Below, piece by piece: positions 26,426 through 36,042 of a DNA stretch of 64,000 bases; within the stretch, counting starts at the first letter, position 1; every line of letters starts with the position of its first letter. The notes under the pieces were generated by a model. It was not told where the DNA came from. It saw nothing but the letters and a program-made list of their open reading frames with translations, and searched no databases. This DNA is from Thalassobacillus cyri (GTDB lineage Bacteria > Bacillota > Bacilli > Bacillales > Halobacillaceae): the NCBI RefSeq assembly GCF_900107755.1, contig NZ_FNQR01000002.1:1-64000 (forward strand). The letters run 5' to 3'. The position numbers and the translations under genes were made by a program.

Positions 26426-27098
26426 ATTTATACCCCATTCCTCTTACCGTGATGATCCGCTCAGGTTTTGCAGGGTTTTCCTCAATTTTTCTCCTAAGCT
26501 TTTTCACATGGACATCGATGGTCCGTTCAAAAATATCATTTTCCTCATAAGGATTGATATGATTAAGCAGATGTTCCCGGGAAAGTACGATGTTCGGATT
26601 CTCCATGAATACATAGAGAAGATTGAATTCGTAATTCGTTAAGTTGAGCGGTTCCCCATTCAAGGTGACTTCCCCTTTACGCGGCTTAATACTCAATCCC
26701 TTAAAAGTGATTTTCTGGCAATGCTGTCCGGTTCGGCGTAATACCGCTTCGACATGGGCGACCAGTTCTTCCGGACTGAAGGGTTTCGTTATATAATCAT
26801 CAGCACCCATTTTAAGCCCGGCAATCTTATCTTCGGTACGTGCTTTGGCCGATAACATAATGATAGAAACTTCACGTGGGGCCTGACTTTTCACCCAACG
26901 ACAAAATGCTTCCCCGCTTACCTTGGGAAGCATCAAGTCTAAAATGATCAGGCAGGGGTCATGGGAATAGTACATGTCTTTCGCTTTTTCCCCATCTTCC
27001 GCCTTCACTACGTCATAACCAGCTTTCTCTAGGTAGATAGCTACCAGGTCCATGATCATCGGGTCGTCTTCTACCACTAAAATTTTTTGTTTTATCAT
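26409..27098 (-). CDS. OmpR/PhoB-type response regulator
   Basis: A 229-residue regulator. The receiver has the acidic pocket VVEDDP, the phosphoacceptor Asp in LIILDLMLP and Lys in ITKPFSPEEL. The C-terminal winged helix holds RTIDVHVKKLRRKIEENP. It follows the resA-like gene by 27 bases and overlaps the kinase gene, so the pair is one two-component system. Confidence 0.93.
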   Translation of the reverse strand: MIKQKILVVEDDPMIMDLVAIYLEKAGYDVVKAEDGEKAKDMYYSHDPCLIILDLMLPKVSGEAFCRWVKSQAPREVSIIMLSAKARTEDKIAGLKMGADDYITKPFSPEELVAHVEAVLRRTGQHCQKITFKGLSIKPRKGEVTLNGEPLNLTNYEFNLLYVFMENPNIVLSREHLLNHINPYEENDIFERTIDVHVKKLRRKIEENPAKPERIITVRGMGYKFVAEN

Positions 27099-27125
27099 AT
27101 AATCACCATTCGTTAATGATCAGAG

Positions 27126-27728
27126 TTAATCCATTTGCTCGTATTGCTGAAGCATCAGATCATAATTCATTGCTCCTAAAGCAACATACTGAATATAGCC
27201 CTCCGAGTCGATAAAGTAGGAGGTCGGAATCGGTTTTATTTGATACTGGTTGGCAACTGCAACATTTTCATCCATTAGAACCGGGAAAGTCAATCCAAAT
27301 TCATCCACAAATTTTCCAACGTCGTCACGAGAGCTTTCTGTTTGCGTCAAGTTAATGGCAAGTATCTCGATGTCTTCGTTTTCATAAAACTTTTGCATAT
27401 CCGGCATTTCTGCACGGCATGGTGGACACCAGGTTGCCCAAAAGTTGATCATCACCTTTTTCCCACGGTAATCAGAGAGCTTTACGGTTTCACCTTCCAG
27501 GGTCTTCAGCTCAAAGTCAGGAGCCTTTTGGCCTTTCTCCAGTCCAACTTCCCCTTCACCTGAGGCTGCTTCATTTTCCACAGCTGTATCTTCTTCAGGG
27601 CCATCCCCTGCTACTCTCATCTGTGGCTCTTTTTCTCCGTTATCAGAACTTTCTTTGTCACCTAGCATATCATATACCGCCCAGCCCAGCATAGCTATGA
27701 CGATTCCGATCAGAATTCCTTTTTTCAT
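27126..27728 (-). CDS. Membrane-anchored thiol-disulfide oxidoreductase (ResA/TlpA-like)
   Basis: A 200-residue protein: an N-terminal membrane anchor (about 3-20), an acidic linker, and a thioredoxin fold with the active site WATWCPPC and the cis-Pro region KPIPTSYFID. ResA-like proteins reduce disulfides outside the membrane, for example in apocytochrome c. The ccdA gene 28 bases upstream would supply electrons. ResB and ResC homologues are absent, so its partner may not be cytochrome c. Confidence 0.92.
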   Translation of the reverse strand: MKKGILIGIVIAMLGWAVYDMLGDKESSDNGEKEPQMRVAGDGPEEDTAVENEAASGEGEVGLEKGQKAPDFELKTLEGETVKLSDYRGKKVMINFWATWCPPCRAEMPDMQKFYENEDIEILAINLTQTESSRDDVGKFVDEFGLTFPVLMDENVAVANQYQIKPIPTSYFIDSEGYIQYVALGAMNYDLMLQQYEQMD

Positions 27729-27756
27729 GCCTCACAACCGCCTCCTTCTATATGAA

Positions 27757-28494
27757 TTAACCAAGGTTTCCTAACCATGTATCCTGTACTAAACGCAGTA
27801 TCATATTAGACAACCGTGCCATTTGCCCGGTGTATAACAATACACCCATGATGATCATGACGCCGCCGCCGACTTTCATTATTTTTTCACTGTACCTGAG
27901 TACCCAGCGGGCAGATCCCAGGAAGAACGAGAACAATAAGAACGGAAGAGCGAATCCAAGTACATACATGATCGTGTAGACCAGCCCTTGCGTTGGATCT
28001 GTAGCTGCCAGCACAAGAATAGAAGCAAAGATTGGGCCGATACAAGGTGTCCAGCCTGCGGCAAATCCCATTCCGACGAATGCAGTACCAAGGAGTCCTG
28101 CCGGTTTTTGTGTACTTCGCAGGCGTTTATCTTTCATCAGCCATTTGAAACTGACCCAGCCGCCAACGAACAAGCCCATCAAGATAATGAACACACCTGC
28201 AATCCGCTGGATCAAAAGACCGGATTGTCCGGATAATAGCCCTTGAATGTAACTTCCCAGAAAGGAAGCTCCAATACCTAACGCAATAAAAATCGATGAT
28301 ACTCCAATAAGGAAAAATATCGAGTGCAATAAAATGTTGGTCCGGACTTTAGCATCCTTCTTATCCTGGATTTCTTTCACGCTCATTCCTGTTATGTACG
28401 AAAGATAAGCAGGGAGCAAAGGTAAAGTACATGGCGATAAGAATGATATCGCTCCGGCACCGAAAGCGAGCCAGATTGTTACATCAGAAGTCAT
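27757..28494 (-). CDS. ccdA: Cytochrome c biogenesis protein CcdA
   Basis: A 245-residue integral membrane protein of the DsbD/CcdA family with six membrane segments. The redox-active cysteines are in LSPCTLPLLPAYLSY (segment 1) and AAGWTPCIGPIFASI (segment 4). It passes electrons from cytoplasmic thioredoxin to thiol proteins outside. It overlaps the preceding membrane-protein gene by four bases (ATGA) and precedes the ResA-like gene. Confidence 0.95.
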   Translation of the reverse strand: MTSDVTIWLAFGAGAISFLSPCTLPLLPAYLSYITGMSVKEIQDKKDAKVRTNILLHSIFFLIGVSSIFIALGIGASFLGSYIQGLLSGQSGLLIQRIAGVFIILMGLFVGGWVSFKWLMKDKRLRSTQKPAGLLGTAFVGMGFAAGWTPCIGPIFASILVLAATDPTQGLVYTIMYVLGFALPFLLFSFFLGSARWVLRYSEKIMKVGGGVMIIMGVLLYTGQMARLSNMILRLVQDTWLGNLG

Positions 28495-29159
28495 GTGATG
28501 ACCACCTTCCGTCTAGTCAATATTTCGATTACTATCGCGGCTGCAATAAGAGCCAATAAGAACCAGCTATCCACCATCACACCAAATAACGTTGGAAATG
28601 GGGCAATAAAGACAAGCAGCCATTTACTGAGGATCCACGCCACCCAAATATAAATGACATCGCTGGTTTTAAAGATATGAAATGCAAATAACAGTACAAA
28701 CACACTTAATACCAAAAGTTCCAGGATAATAGGAAGAACCATTCCACTTTGCAGCAGCATAGTATCGAGAAATGTTTTTAACAAGAGTGCAGGAAGAAAT
28801 ACCATCAATCCGCTGAATAACAATTCCCGGCCATCCATCTTTCTTTTTCGTAATAAAGACATGACATGGACAAAGGTGAGTACTGCCGCTAAGTAAAACT
28901 CATTTTTCCCACTGGGATAGGCCAATATTGCCGGCGGGTCTTGTATGAACAGCGAAAAATGGAAAACAATTTTTCCAAAAAAATAAGTAAACACAAATGT
29001 CAGCAACAGAGAAAACAGGCTATCCTCCATCTGCTTCTGCTTTTCTTTAACAAAGCGGGAATAATAGCGGTAAAACAAGCCCCCTGCTAGTATACTGACA
29101 ATCGTGATGATCCATGAACTTTTTATAATGAGCGGTCCTACTACCCATGCTGATGGCAT
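28491..29159 (-). CDS. Polytopic membrane protein heading the ccdA operon
   Basis: A 222-residue protein with about six to seven membrane segments and no family I can name with confidence. It starts MPSAWVVGP, with AAGGAAG six bases before the ATG. The four-base overlap with ccdA suggests translational coupling and a role in thiol or prolipoprotein/redox traffic across the membrane. A longer open frame to 29342 has no ribosome binding site and crosses a repeat fragment. Confidence 0.7.
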   Translation of the reverse strand: MPSAWVVGPLIIKSSWIITIVSILAGGLFYRYYSRFVKEKQKQMEDSLFSLLLTFVFTYFFGKIVFHFSLFIQDPPAILAYPSGKNEFYLAAVLTFVHVMSLLRKRKMDGRELLFSGLMVFLPALLLKTFLDTMLLQSGMVLPIILELLVLSVFVLLFAFHIFKTSDVIYIWVAWILSKWLLVFIAPFPTLFGVMVDSWFLLALIAAAIVIEILTRRKVVIT

Positions 29160-29467
29160 AACATTCTTCCTTTTTATTGAAATATCAAGATAAAACCAAT
29201 TATAAAATACATTTGTTAACGGTTTATGAACAAAAACAAAAACATACTGAACATTCAACATGTTTATGTCAAGCCTGGTGTGGCGTATTATGGACTTAAA
29301 GACCTCGAAATGCAGGTGCTGCAGTTGAATGCAGACAACCATTAAAACTCATCCACCAGTAAGATAAGCCTCAAAAACCACAAAAAAACACCGCAATTTC
29401 CCACCTATAAAACCACTGGAAACACCAAACACTAAGGTTTGTCACATTATAAGGAGGTGTTTTACCA
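29160..29467. other. Intergenic region with a repeat fragment
   Basis: No gene. GACTTAAAGACCTCGAAATGCAGGTGCTGCAGTTGAA (29292-29328) matches the right half of the repeat at 36876-36912 at most positions. The stretch 29340-29467 holds the ribosome binding site AAGGAGGTG of the ykoP-like gene; I could not assign a clear promoter. Confidence 0.45.
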
Positions 29468-30043
29468 GTGAGACAATACATTGTCGGCCTCTGGACACTT
29501 TTTGATCCGATTTACCACCGAATGGCCCGGTTGAGGTACATCAAAACGAGCAATACAAACATCAATAATATTTTTCGCGTCCGCATCACAGATTATAAAG
29601 GAGCGATGGTAATCCTTAAAGATGGTACACGTATTCAAAAACATGATAAAGTATTGAAAATTCATTTGCACAATATCCGTCTGATTAATGAGATGCGGAA
29701 AATGGACAATGAAATCCATAAAGCCATGCACATTTATAGATCCGTACGGGAATCTTTGCCGGAACTTGCCGATTATATACATCAGCACCAGCAGAACAGC
29801 AAGATTGCCGGTGTCATGGGGATTACAGCTATACACAAAGGATGTCACCGGCTTGGTTTTGAAACAGCCACCATTGCTAACCCTTTTTACCGTTCCATGA
29901 AATTTTTATCATTCATAGCCATCAGTACCTTGTGTATGCGTCCTCCTTCTTTAGGATACCTGAAAAACCACCAGCCTAACTATATTTTTATCTCAAAAGA
30001 ACAATTACAAATCAGGTATCTTAACAAAATTGACACAAATTAA
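29468..30043 (+). CDS. YkoP-like protein
   Basis: A 191-residue protein resembling B. subtilis YkoP, which shares a domain with some polysaccharide deacetylases: GLWTLFDPIYHRMARLRY at the N-terminus, then NIFRVRITDYKG and KIHLHNIRL. Function is unknown. The start is GTG at 29468 with AAGGAGGTG eight bases before. Monocistronic. Confidence 0.78.
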   Translation: MRQYIVGLWTLFDPIYHRMARLRYIKTSNTNINNIFRVRITDYKGAMVILKDGTRIQKHDKVLKIHLHNIRLINEMRKMDNEIHKAMHIYRSVRESLPELADYIHQHQQNSKIAGVMGITAIHKGCHRLGFETATIANPFYRSMKFLSFIAISTLCMRPPSLGYLKNHQPNYIFISKEQLQIRYLNKIDTN

Positions 30044-30140
30044 CCGCCATATAACAACATACAAAAAAGAGCCAGGAAACTACTTATTCCGCGGACGGAG
30101 GTTCAAGCCCCTCGCTACGCTGCAGAATCTCAATAAGACC

Positions 30141-30185
30141 AAAAAAATAGCTAAGGCTATACAACAATGCCTTAGCTTTTTCTTA
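30141..30185. terminator. Terminator between the ykoP-like and phosphoesterase genes
   Basis: Stem AGCTAAGGC (30149-30157) with GCCTTAGCT (30169-30177) and T/A-rich flanks on both strands, so it can serve both convergent genes. Confidence 0.85.
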
Positions 30186-30188
30186 TAA

Positions 30189-30992
30189 TCATTCTGCAAT
30201 TTGGTGCATGGTGACTTCAGGACGGCTTCCTACCCGGATGTTCAAACCGGTCTGTCCCAGACCTTCACTGATATAAAAAGATTTCCCTTTATGTTTATGA
30301 AGTCCTTTGATCATATTCATTCGTGGCAGTTTCCCCATTTTCACCAGATGATAGGCTTTCGGGTATAAAATCTGGCCGCCGTGAAAATGACCGGATAATA
30401 AATAATCAAAGTGATAGTCATCCATTTCCAGTACAACATTCGGATCATGCGTCAAGACAAGGTTATACCCACAACCAATGCCTTCATAGGAAGATTTCAA
30501 ATCACTATGACCCGTACTATAATTATCGATGCCGATGATATTGATTTTACGCCCATTAATGAAAATTGCTTCGTTGGCGTTCTGCAATACTTTACACTGG
30601 TGTGCTTCCAAGGTCTGCTTCAATCGCTTGAGATTGTGCGGACGCAGCACGTAATCATGATTGCCGAACACTGCGTAGATACCGTATTTCGGCCTCAGGT
30701 CGTTAAGGACTTCCAAATAAGGGACAAGTTTTGGAATGGTCCATTTCCGGTCAAGAAAATCACCGGTCAACGCGATCATATCATAAGGTTCCTGTTTCAG
30801 TTTTTCATAGAGTTGAGAGGGGGTTATGGAGATATTTTCTAAATGAAGATCGGATAAATGCAAAATATGCAGAGGAGCAGCAGTGTTATCTGATTTTACT
30901 TCCACCTTATTGATTTGTACTTCTTTTGTGTTTTTGTATGCCATATAGCCGCCAATCAATAGCAACGGCACCAATAATGCTATCCAAATCAT
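30189..30992 (-). CDS. Membrane-anchored metallophosphoesterase
   Basis: A 267-residue protein: one N-terminal membrane segment, then the calcineurin-like fold with all metal motifs: LSDLHLEN, LTGDFLDR, FGNHDYVL, LTHDPN and LSGHFHGGQ. Bacillus relatives (YkuE/YpbG-type) act on membrane- or wall-associated phosphoesters, but the substrate here is unknown. AGGAGGTG precedes the ATG at 30992; an in-frame GTG at 31001 is weaker. Confidence 0.88.
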   Translation of the reverse strand: MIWIALLVPLLLIGGYMAYKNTKEVQINKVEVKSDNTAAPLHILHLSDLHLENISITPSQLYEKLKQEPYDMIALTGDFLDRKWTIPKLVPYLEVLNDLRPKYGIYAVFGNHDYVLRPHNLKRLKQTLEAHQCKVLQNANEAIFINGRKINIIGIDNYSTGHSDLKSSYEGIGCGYNLVLTHDPNVVLEMDDYHFDYLLSGHFHGGQILYPKAYHLVKMGKLPRMNMIKGLHKHKGKSFYISEGLGQTGLNIRVGSRPEVTMHQIAE

Positions 30993-31066
30993 GGCCTCCA
31001 CCTCCTTTTCCTATTATACAGGGAATAAGATGATGGAGGACTAGCAATTGATGGATGGCTTTCCAC

Positions 31067-31540
31067 CTAGCTATTGTTGGGGGCCATGACACGCAGCAAT
31101 ATCGCTCGTAATAAAAAACCTGCAACAAGACCCGGAATGACAAACAGCATCGGCAGCCAGACAGGTCCGATTAAAACCCCGAACAACTTCAGCTTTGTTG
31201 AGTAGATCAGCCCCACTGTTACAAAATAGGCTGAAAAAACGAAAGGCAAAAACGAAAGCTTTGGTGGTTCAGCTACATAGGCATCTTTATAGGCATCCCA
31301 GATGGTAAACATATAAAGACAAGGATAAAACATGAGCCATTGAAAGTCGGTGACTTCGATGGCTTTATTTATATCGCCAAGATAACTGTAGATAATAGCA
31401 GTATTGAAATTACTGTACAGGTTGATGATGACCTCTAACACGATTAAAAAAATACCTTTTACAAGCTGACGGTTCAGCAATTGTCCAAATCCCGGAAAGG
31501 CGATACTCCATAGCATGACTTCTAGTGGCGAATGTCTCAT
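31067..31540 (-). CDS. Polytopic membrane protein, unknown
   Basis: A 157-residue protein with about four membrane segments, starting MRHSPLEVMLWSIAFPGFGQLLNRQ; the PGFGQ(L)xxRQ start is like small TM2/DUF5683-type membrane proteins. The start codon is uncertain (ATG at 31540 or GTG at 31549) and the ribosome binding site is weak. It begins within a dozen bases of the DUF3231 stop and is probably cotranscribed with it. Confidence 0.68.
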   Translation of the reverse strand: MRHSPLEVMLWSIAFPGFGQLLNRQLVKGIFLIVLEVIINLYSNFNTAIIYSYLGDINKAIEVTDFQWLMFYPCLYMFTIWDAYKDAYVAEPPKLSFLPFVFSAYFVTVGLIYSTKLKLFGVLIGPVWLPMLFVIPGLVAGFLLRAILLRVMAPNNS

Positions 31541-31551
31541 AGCAGACACCG

Positions 31552-32550
31552 TCAGTTGGAAGAGTGCGTGATAAGTTCATTTCGATCGGGGGCTTGGGGA
31601 GGCTCTTCTAACCATCCATGTTTGATCATTAAGTCTAAACCGTCTTTTGCATATAAAGCCACTTCCACCGAGAGTCGTTGATAGGTCAGAACTAAATCAT
31701 AACGCATACTTGCCGTAGATGCTGCTGAGTAATTCCCCTGACCGGTCGTACTGAGTACGCTCATCAAAAAGACAATCAAGCGATCAGAAAATGTCTGTGT
31801 AGTCGAATTGGTGACTAAACTGTTCGAGCCCATCGGCGGGTGAATTTCCGATACATTCAGTACATGAGAAAAAGACTGGATATGTTTGGAGGAAATATTC
31901 TCGCCTTTTTTCATATAAGCTACAATTTCTTTCGAGGTCGACGTTTGGGCAAAGGCAGCACATATCGCTTCACCCAGCATATTCGTTTTAATATTTTCAA
32001 ATAAATGACTGATTTCAATTGTGTTAAGCGAACGTTTCTGGAATGGACTCAAATATTTTTTTCCTCCTACATATTCGATTTCCTTTTGTACATCAATTTG
32101 AGGTGGGCGGACATGAATTCCTTTTTCCAGCCCCACATCTACAGCCCGGTTGAACAGCTCTGTCGTCTCGGTAACGCACCTGGAAAAGAACTGACGTACA
32201 TCTTCCCGGGACGAAGCACTTAAGGAAGCACCATATGCCAACACACCGGCTTTTCCCATATTTCCAAGGAACATCACAATAAATCCATCAGAGAACAGTT
32301 TAGGGGCCTCCATATTGACATCCTTTTCGTTAAAACCATCAGGAACCAAAAGTTCTTCTTCTTTAAAAATACGCTCGATATCCTCAATCACTGTAGAAGA
32401 AAATCTTTCTGCATATTGGACAACGGATTTAATTTCTTCATCCTCAACGGTCTCATCAAAATAGCGCAAGAATTGTATGGTCATCGTGTTTTGGACATAT
32501 TGAATCCATAGCATTCCAATTTCACTGGCGGTAAGCTTTACGGCTGGCAA
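31552..32550 (-). CDS. DUF3231 family protein
   Basis: About 332 residues. I recognise DUF3231: two copies of a ferritin-like four-helix unit, each beginning with a LTASEIGMLWxQY-type or LSPFQKRSLNTIEISHLFENIK-type helix. The function is unknown; the family is common in sporeformers. The start was placed at a TTG (32550) with AAGGAG nine bases before; a GTG at 32568 is possible. It follows the YetF-like gene by 67 bases and may be the tail of the spore operon. Confidence 0.75.
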   Translation of the reverse strand: MPAVKLTASEIGMLWIQYVQNTMTIQFLRYFDETVEDEEIKSVVQYAERFSSTVIEDIERIFKEEELLVPDGFNEKDVNMEAPKLFSDGFIVMFLGNMGKAGVLAYGASLSASSREDVRQFFSRCVTETTELFNRAVDVGLEKGIHVRPPQIDVQKEIEYVGGKKYLSPFQKRSLNTIEISHLFENIKTNMLGEAICAAFAQTSTSKEIVAYMKKGENISSKHIQSFSHVLNVSEIHPPMGSNSLVTNSTTQTFSDRLIVFLMSVLSTTGQGNYSAASTASMRYDLVLTYQRLSVEVALYAKDGLDLMIKHGWLEEPPQAPDRNELITHSSN

Positions 32551-32617
32551 TGGTAACATCTCCTTCACTTCTGTTTTGCTTAGCTTTTCCTAATAGCTGA
32601 GGGTTATTTCGTATTCC

Positions 32618-33478
32618 TTATCCTTTTAAATGAGGGGACAGCACATCCATCGACTCCTGCAGCTTCTTGGCATTGGATGCATATAGACGCTTGGCTTTTT
32701 CCGATTCGGTAGCTAATGCGAATAACTCAAGGTCAGCCTGGCATTTTTTCATATTAGCCAGCAGCAACGGCTTATCCTGCGGCTTTGGAACCTCGATTTT
32801 ATCATCAAACACATCAATAGTAAGCTGGCCGGAGGAATCGACCTGCCCAAGGAATACATTCTCAATAGTAACGTTCTGCTTCGCTAATTCCGTTTTCAAC
32901 CACGCCCGGTTCTTTCCAGCAGAAGCCAGTTTTTCATCAAAAATCTCCCCATCCATGATGATCGTATGAGGTTCTTTTTCATTAATGCTGGGTAGATCAA
33001 GGTCCTTCCTTGTAATCGGTCGGTTATCTTTCTTCAACATTACACTTAATTTGCCATCCGCTTCTAAGATGGCATATTCTACCTCATCTGCCTGGAATAC
33101 ATCTTTTCCCCGTAACAACTGAAGCAGTTCGTCTGTGGTATACTTCTCTTTTTTTAAGTTATCCTCAAGTATTTTCCCGTCCTTGATAAGTACTGTCCCT
33201 TTCCCTTCGACCACATCCCGTACCGTTTTACTATGAAGTGACAGGATTTCTACAAAAAAAGGCAGTACAGCAAATATAGCTACTCCGATAATGCCATGCC
33301 AGATATTATTCTCTAACCCCATCATGACCTCTGCAGCAATACTACCAATGGTTATTCCTGAAACATATTCAAAGAAAGAAAGCTCGGATAACTGCTTTTT
33401 CCCTAACAGCTTTGTCGTCAAAAAAAGCACGAATAAAAATAATACACCTCTTACTACCACTTCCAGCCAACCTGGCAT
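32618..33478 (-). CDS. YetF-like DUF421 membrane protein fused to a DUF1657 domain
   Basis: A 286-residue protein. Residues 1-90 hold the DUF421 membrane segments (LLGKKQLSELSFFEYVSGITIGSIA is the family hallmark); about 90-230 form the soluble YetF beta-alpha domain; the last ~50 residues (LLLANMKKCQADLELFALATESEKAKRLY, in part) are a DUF1657 unit like the two small proteins of this operon. In B. subtilis spoVA2mob the same fusion is the last gene and contributes to spore heat resistance. Confidence 0.9.
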   Translation of the reverse strand: MPGWLEVVVRGVLFLFVLFLTTKLLGKKQLSELSFFEYVSGITIGSIAAEVMMGLENNIWHGIIGVAIFAVLPFFVEILSLHSKTVRDVVEGKGTVLIKDGKILEDNLKKEKYTTDELLQLLRGKDVFQADEVEYAILEADGKLSVMLKKDNRPITRKDLDLPSINEKEPHTIIMDGEIFDEKLASAGKNRAWLKTELAKQNVTIENVFLGQVDSSGQLTIDVFDDKIEVPKPQDKPLLLANMKKCQADLELFALATESEKAKRLYASNAKKLQESMDVLSPHLKG

Positions 33479-33496
33479 TCTCCATCACTCCTTGAG

Positions 33497-33703
33497 CTAA
33501 AACCCCTTATATTGCTCTTCTTCTCGCTCCACTTCTCCTATACGCTGCATCAAATCGTGTTTGATTTCTTCCATTGTCAGCATCTGTTCATGAAAAAGCT
33601 TTTGTTCATCCGCGGCGTTCGTATTAATCGCAAGCGCAGACAAACCTGCTTCAATACTTTTAATTGTGGCAAGACATTGCTTAAGATCTGCACCAACTGT
33701 CAT
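33497..33703 (-). CDS. DUF1657 small protein (second copy)
   Basis: A 68-residue helical protein: MTVGADLKQCLATIKSIEAG, then a helix ending IGEVEREEEQYKGF, the same C-terminal pattern as the first-gene copy (EIEQEEPQYKQQ). Function unknown; DUF1657 is found in spoVA2-type operons. AAGGAG precedes the ATG. It lies between spoVAEb and the yetF-like gene. Confidence 0.88.
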   Translation of the reverse strand: MTVGADLKQCLATIKSIEAGLSALAINTNAADEQKLFHEQMLTMEEIKHDLMQRIGEVEREEEQYKGF

Positions 33704-33715
33704 AATCGTTGCTCC

Positions 33716-34066
33716 TTATCCTTTTGGCTTGAAAATGATGGCTGCAAGTGTACCAAAAATGATGGCTGCCGAAATACCGGCACTGGTTACTTCAAACATG
33801 CCGGTCACCACCCCAACAAGTCCATGTTTTTCTGCCTCCTCCATAGCCCCGTGAACGAGGGCATTACCGAAACTGGTAATCGGAATCGTCGCACCAGCTC
33901 CTGCAAAGTCGATCAAAGGTTCATACAAACCGAAACCATCTAATATAGCCCCGGCAACAACTAAAGCACTTAATGTATGAGCGGGGGTCAATTTGAAAAC
34001 ATCGAACATAATTTGCCCAATCACACAAATAAATCCGCCGACCATAAAAGCCCAGAAAAAAATCAT
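33716..34066 (-). CDS. spoVAEb: Stage V sporulation protein AEb
   Basis: A 116-residue, very hydrophobic protein with about four membrane segments; [16 protein letters not shown] and the [12 protein letters not shown] motif are SpoVAE hallmarks. It is part of the inner-membrane SpoVA channel that moves dipicolinic acid into the forespore and out at germination. It overlaps the spoVAD stop by four bases (ATGA). Confidence 0.94.
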   Translation of the reverse strand: MIFFWAFMVGGFICVIGQIMFDVFKLTPAHTLSALVVAGAILDGFGLYEPLIDFAGAGATIPITSFGNALVHGAMEEAEKHGLVGVVTGMFEVTSAGISAAIIFGTLAAIIFKPKG

Positions 34067-35067
34067 TGTCCCCCGCCCCCATATTCAATGGAAACAGCAT
34101 GGGCAATACAAGGAATCGTTTCATTCTGTTGGAAGGTGAGCGGAGATAATAATGCTCCAGTCGCCACTACGAGCATACGTTTCAATTCCCCTTTTTTCAT
34201 CCGGTTCAGTAAATGCCCATATACAACCACAGCAGAACATCCAGCTCCACTGGCACCTGCTAAGACAGGCTGGTCTTCCCGGTAAATCATCAGCCCACAA
34301 TCCTGGAATTTTTCCTCCGGAATTTCTGTGCCATGCTTTTTCATTAAATCCATCGCTGTCTCTCTTCCTATGTGGCCAAGATCCCCGGTTACAATCAAAT
34401 CATAATAAGAGGCATCAATGTTTCGATCCCGTAAATGCGTTTCAATAGTATCTACAGCTGCCGGTGCCATAGCTCCCCCCATATTCATAGGATCAGTCAA
34501 ACCCATATCCACTACTTTTCCGATTGTAGCTGATGTCACCACTGGACCTTCTCCTTCCGGCTTCAAAATCGACACCCCAGCCCCTGTCACCGTCCATTGA
34601 GAGGTGGGCGGTTTTTGAGCACCATACTCCGTCGGATAGCGGAACTGCTTTTCAACAGCAGCATTATGACTGGCTGATCCCGTCAAAATACAATTCGCTC
34701 CCCCATGATTAATTATGAAAGCACTGAGGGCCAGTCCTTCCATGGATGTTGAACAAGCACCAAACAAGCCAAGATATGCGGCACCGATTGTTTCAGCAGT
34801 AAAACTCGTCGGAGTTATCTGATTGATAAGATCGCCGCCAATAAAGAACTCTACATGTTCCTTTGTAATTCCGGCTTTTTCCGTTGCACGCAGCGACGCT
34901 TCTTCAAACAGTACTTTGTGTGCTTTTTCATAACTATCCTCATTCAACCACAGATCGCCATGCAATAGATCAAAGTCATCTGCCAGATTGCCGTTTGCTT
35001 CAAACGGGCCGCCAACAGTACCGGTTGCTACGATCACCGGACGATTTTCAAACTCCCAAGTACGCAT
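34063..35067 (-). CDS. spoVAD: Stage V sporulation protein AD
   Basis: A 334-residue thiolase-fold protein: [16 protein letters not shown] holds the cysteine of the fold and [14 protein letters not shown] lies near the end. SpoVAD binds dipicolinic acid on the outer face of the spore inner membrane. The ATG at 35067 overlaps the spoVAC stop codon (TAATG), so the two are coupled. Confidence 0.95.
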   Translation of the reverse strand: MRTWEFENRPVIVATGTVGGPFEANGNLADDFDLLHGDLWLNEDSYEKAHKVLFEEASLRATEKAGITKEHVEFFIGGDLINQITPTSFTAETIGAAYLGLFGACSTSMEGLALSAFIINHGGANCILTGSASHNAAVEKQFRYPTEYGAQKPPTSQWTVTGAGVSILKPEGEGPVVTSATIGKVVDMGLTDPMNMGGAMAPAAVDTIETHLRDRNIDASYYDLIVTGDLGHIGRETAMDLMKKHGTEIPEEKFQDCGLMIYREDQPVLAGASGAGCSAVVVYGHLLNRMKKGELKRMLVVATGALLSPLTFQQNETIPCIAHAVSIEYGGGGQ

Positions 35068-35546
35068 TATAAAGCCCCCCACTGGATCAACAGTGTTTTA
35101 ATCAAGGCGATGATAAATGCAGCGAATACCCCCGACATAATAACTGATCCCGCTAATTTGAACATGTTGCCACCTACACCTAGAATGAACCCTTCACTCC
35201 GGTGCTCAATGGCTGCCGATATGACAGCATTTCCAAATCCAGTGACAGGAACGGCTGTACCAGCACCACCGAATTGGGCTAAACGGTCATACACCCCAAA
35301 ACCTGTCAGCAGCATAGCGATGAAGACCATTACAGCTACCGTAGGGTTTCCTGCTGTCTGCTCTGTGAAATTAAAATTATAGATAAAAAAAGTCTGGATA
35401 AACTGTCCAATCAAACAAATCAATCCCCCGACAAAAAAAGCCTTGATACAGTTCTTCAATACAGGCCTTTTCACTTCACGCTGTGCTTGGAATTTTTGAT
35501 ATTCTTGTTGAGCAGGAGTAAGATTCTTTTTCTTATTGTTGGACAT
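35067..35546 (-). CDS. spoVAC: Stage V sporulation protein AC
   Basis: A 159-residue membrane protein: a basic N-terminal tail, then FFVGGLICLIGQFIQ and the GTAVPVTGFGNAVISAAIEH motif of SpoVAC, with about four membrane segments. SpoVAC is a mechanosensitive channel for dipicolinic acid release. It starts 13 bases after the lipoprotein gene. Confidence 0.94.
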   Translation of the reverse strand: MSNNKKKNLTPAQQEYQKFQAQREVKRPVLKNCIKAFFVGGLICLIGQFIQTFFIYNFNFTEQTAGNPTVAVMVFIAMLLTGFGVYDRLAQFGGAGTAVPVTGFGNAVISAAIEHRSEGFILGVGGNMFKLAGSVIMSGVFAAFIIALIKTLLIQWGAL

Positions 35547-35559
35547 GTTGCCACCTACT

Positions 35560-36009
35560 TTAAGTTTTTTCTTTGGAGAGCTTAATGAGATTTTCTATCT
35601 CCTTCGACAATTTTTTCTTGTCTACTTTTCCTTCTGCCAGCCGCTTTTTCAGCTTCATCACTTCCAGATGGATTTTTTTATCGAGCGATAGCGTGACATC
35701 ATAATCGGAAAACTGCTCTTCTGCCTGTTTGGTCAGTTCTTTCTCGATCTTTTTCAATTGGAAGCGTTCATTATGGGGCACCTGGGCAGCGATCAACAAT
35801 TGTTTCTCATCATTGACTGCCTGGACATCGGTCAGGTTGTTCTCATTTTGCAGTGCCTGATCTGCCTGATCAGAAATTTGCTGATTTAATTCGGCTTTAT
35901 TAGATATCTGCAATGGCTGTGTGGTATTTTCTCCTTGCCCACTATTGCCGCCAGCCTGACATCCGGTAATAAATGTAGTAATAAGTAATACGGCAAGTAT
36001 ATTTTTCAT
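35560..36009 (-). CDS. YhcN/YlaJ-like spore lipoprotein
   Basis: A 149-residue lipoprotein: signal peptide with lipobox ITGC (Cys17), a Gly/Asn/Gln linker, then a YhcN/YlaJ-type alpha-beta domain and a lysine-rich coiled C-terminus. YhcN proteins are found in the inner spore membrane. In spoVA2mob the same gene type precedes spoVAC, as here. Confidence 0.88.
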   Translation of the reverse strand: MKNILAVLLITTFITGCQAGGNSGQGENTTQPLQISNKAELNQQISDQADQALQNENNLTDVQAVNDEKQLLIAAQVPHNERFQLKKIEKELTKQAEEQFSDYDVTLSLDKKIHLEVMKLKKRLAEGKVDKKKLSKEIENLIKLSKEKT

Positions 36010-36042
36010 CGTTATTTCACCACCTCAAAAAACGGTTGTTTT

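Noticed and set aside
30060-30145. Possible small RNA or gene between the ykoP-like and phosphoesterase genes
   Set aside because: Only a decayed repeat copy and a terminator are visible; no promoter was found.
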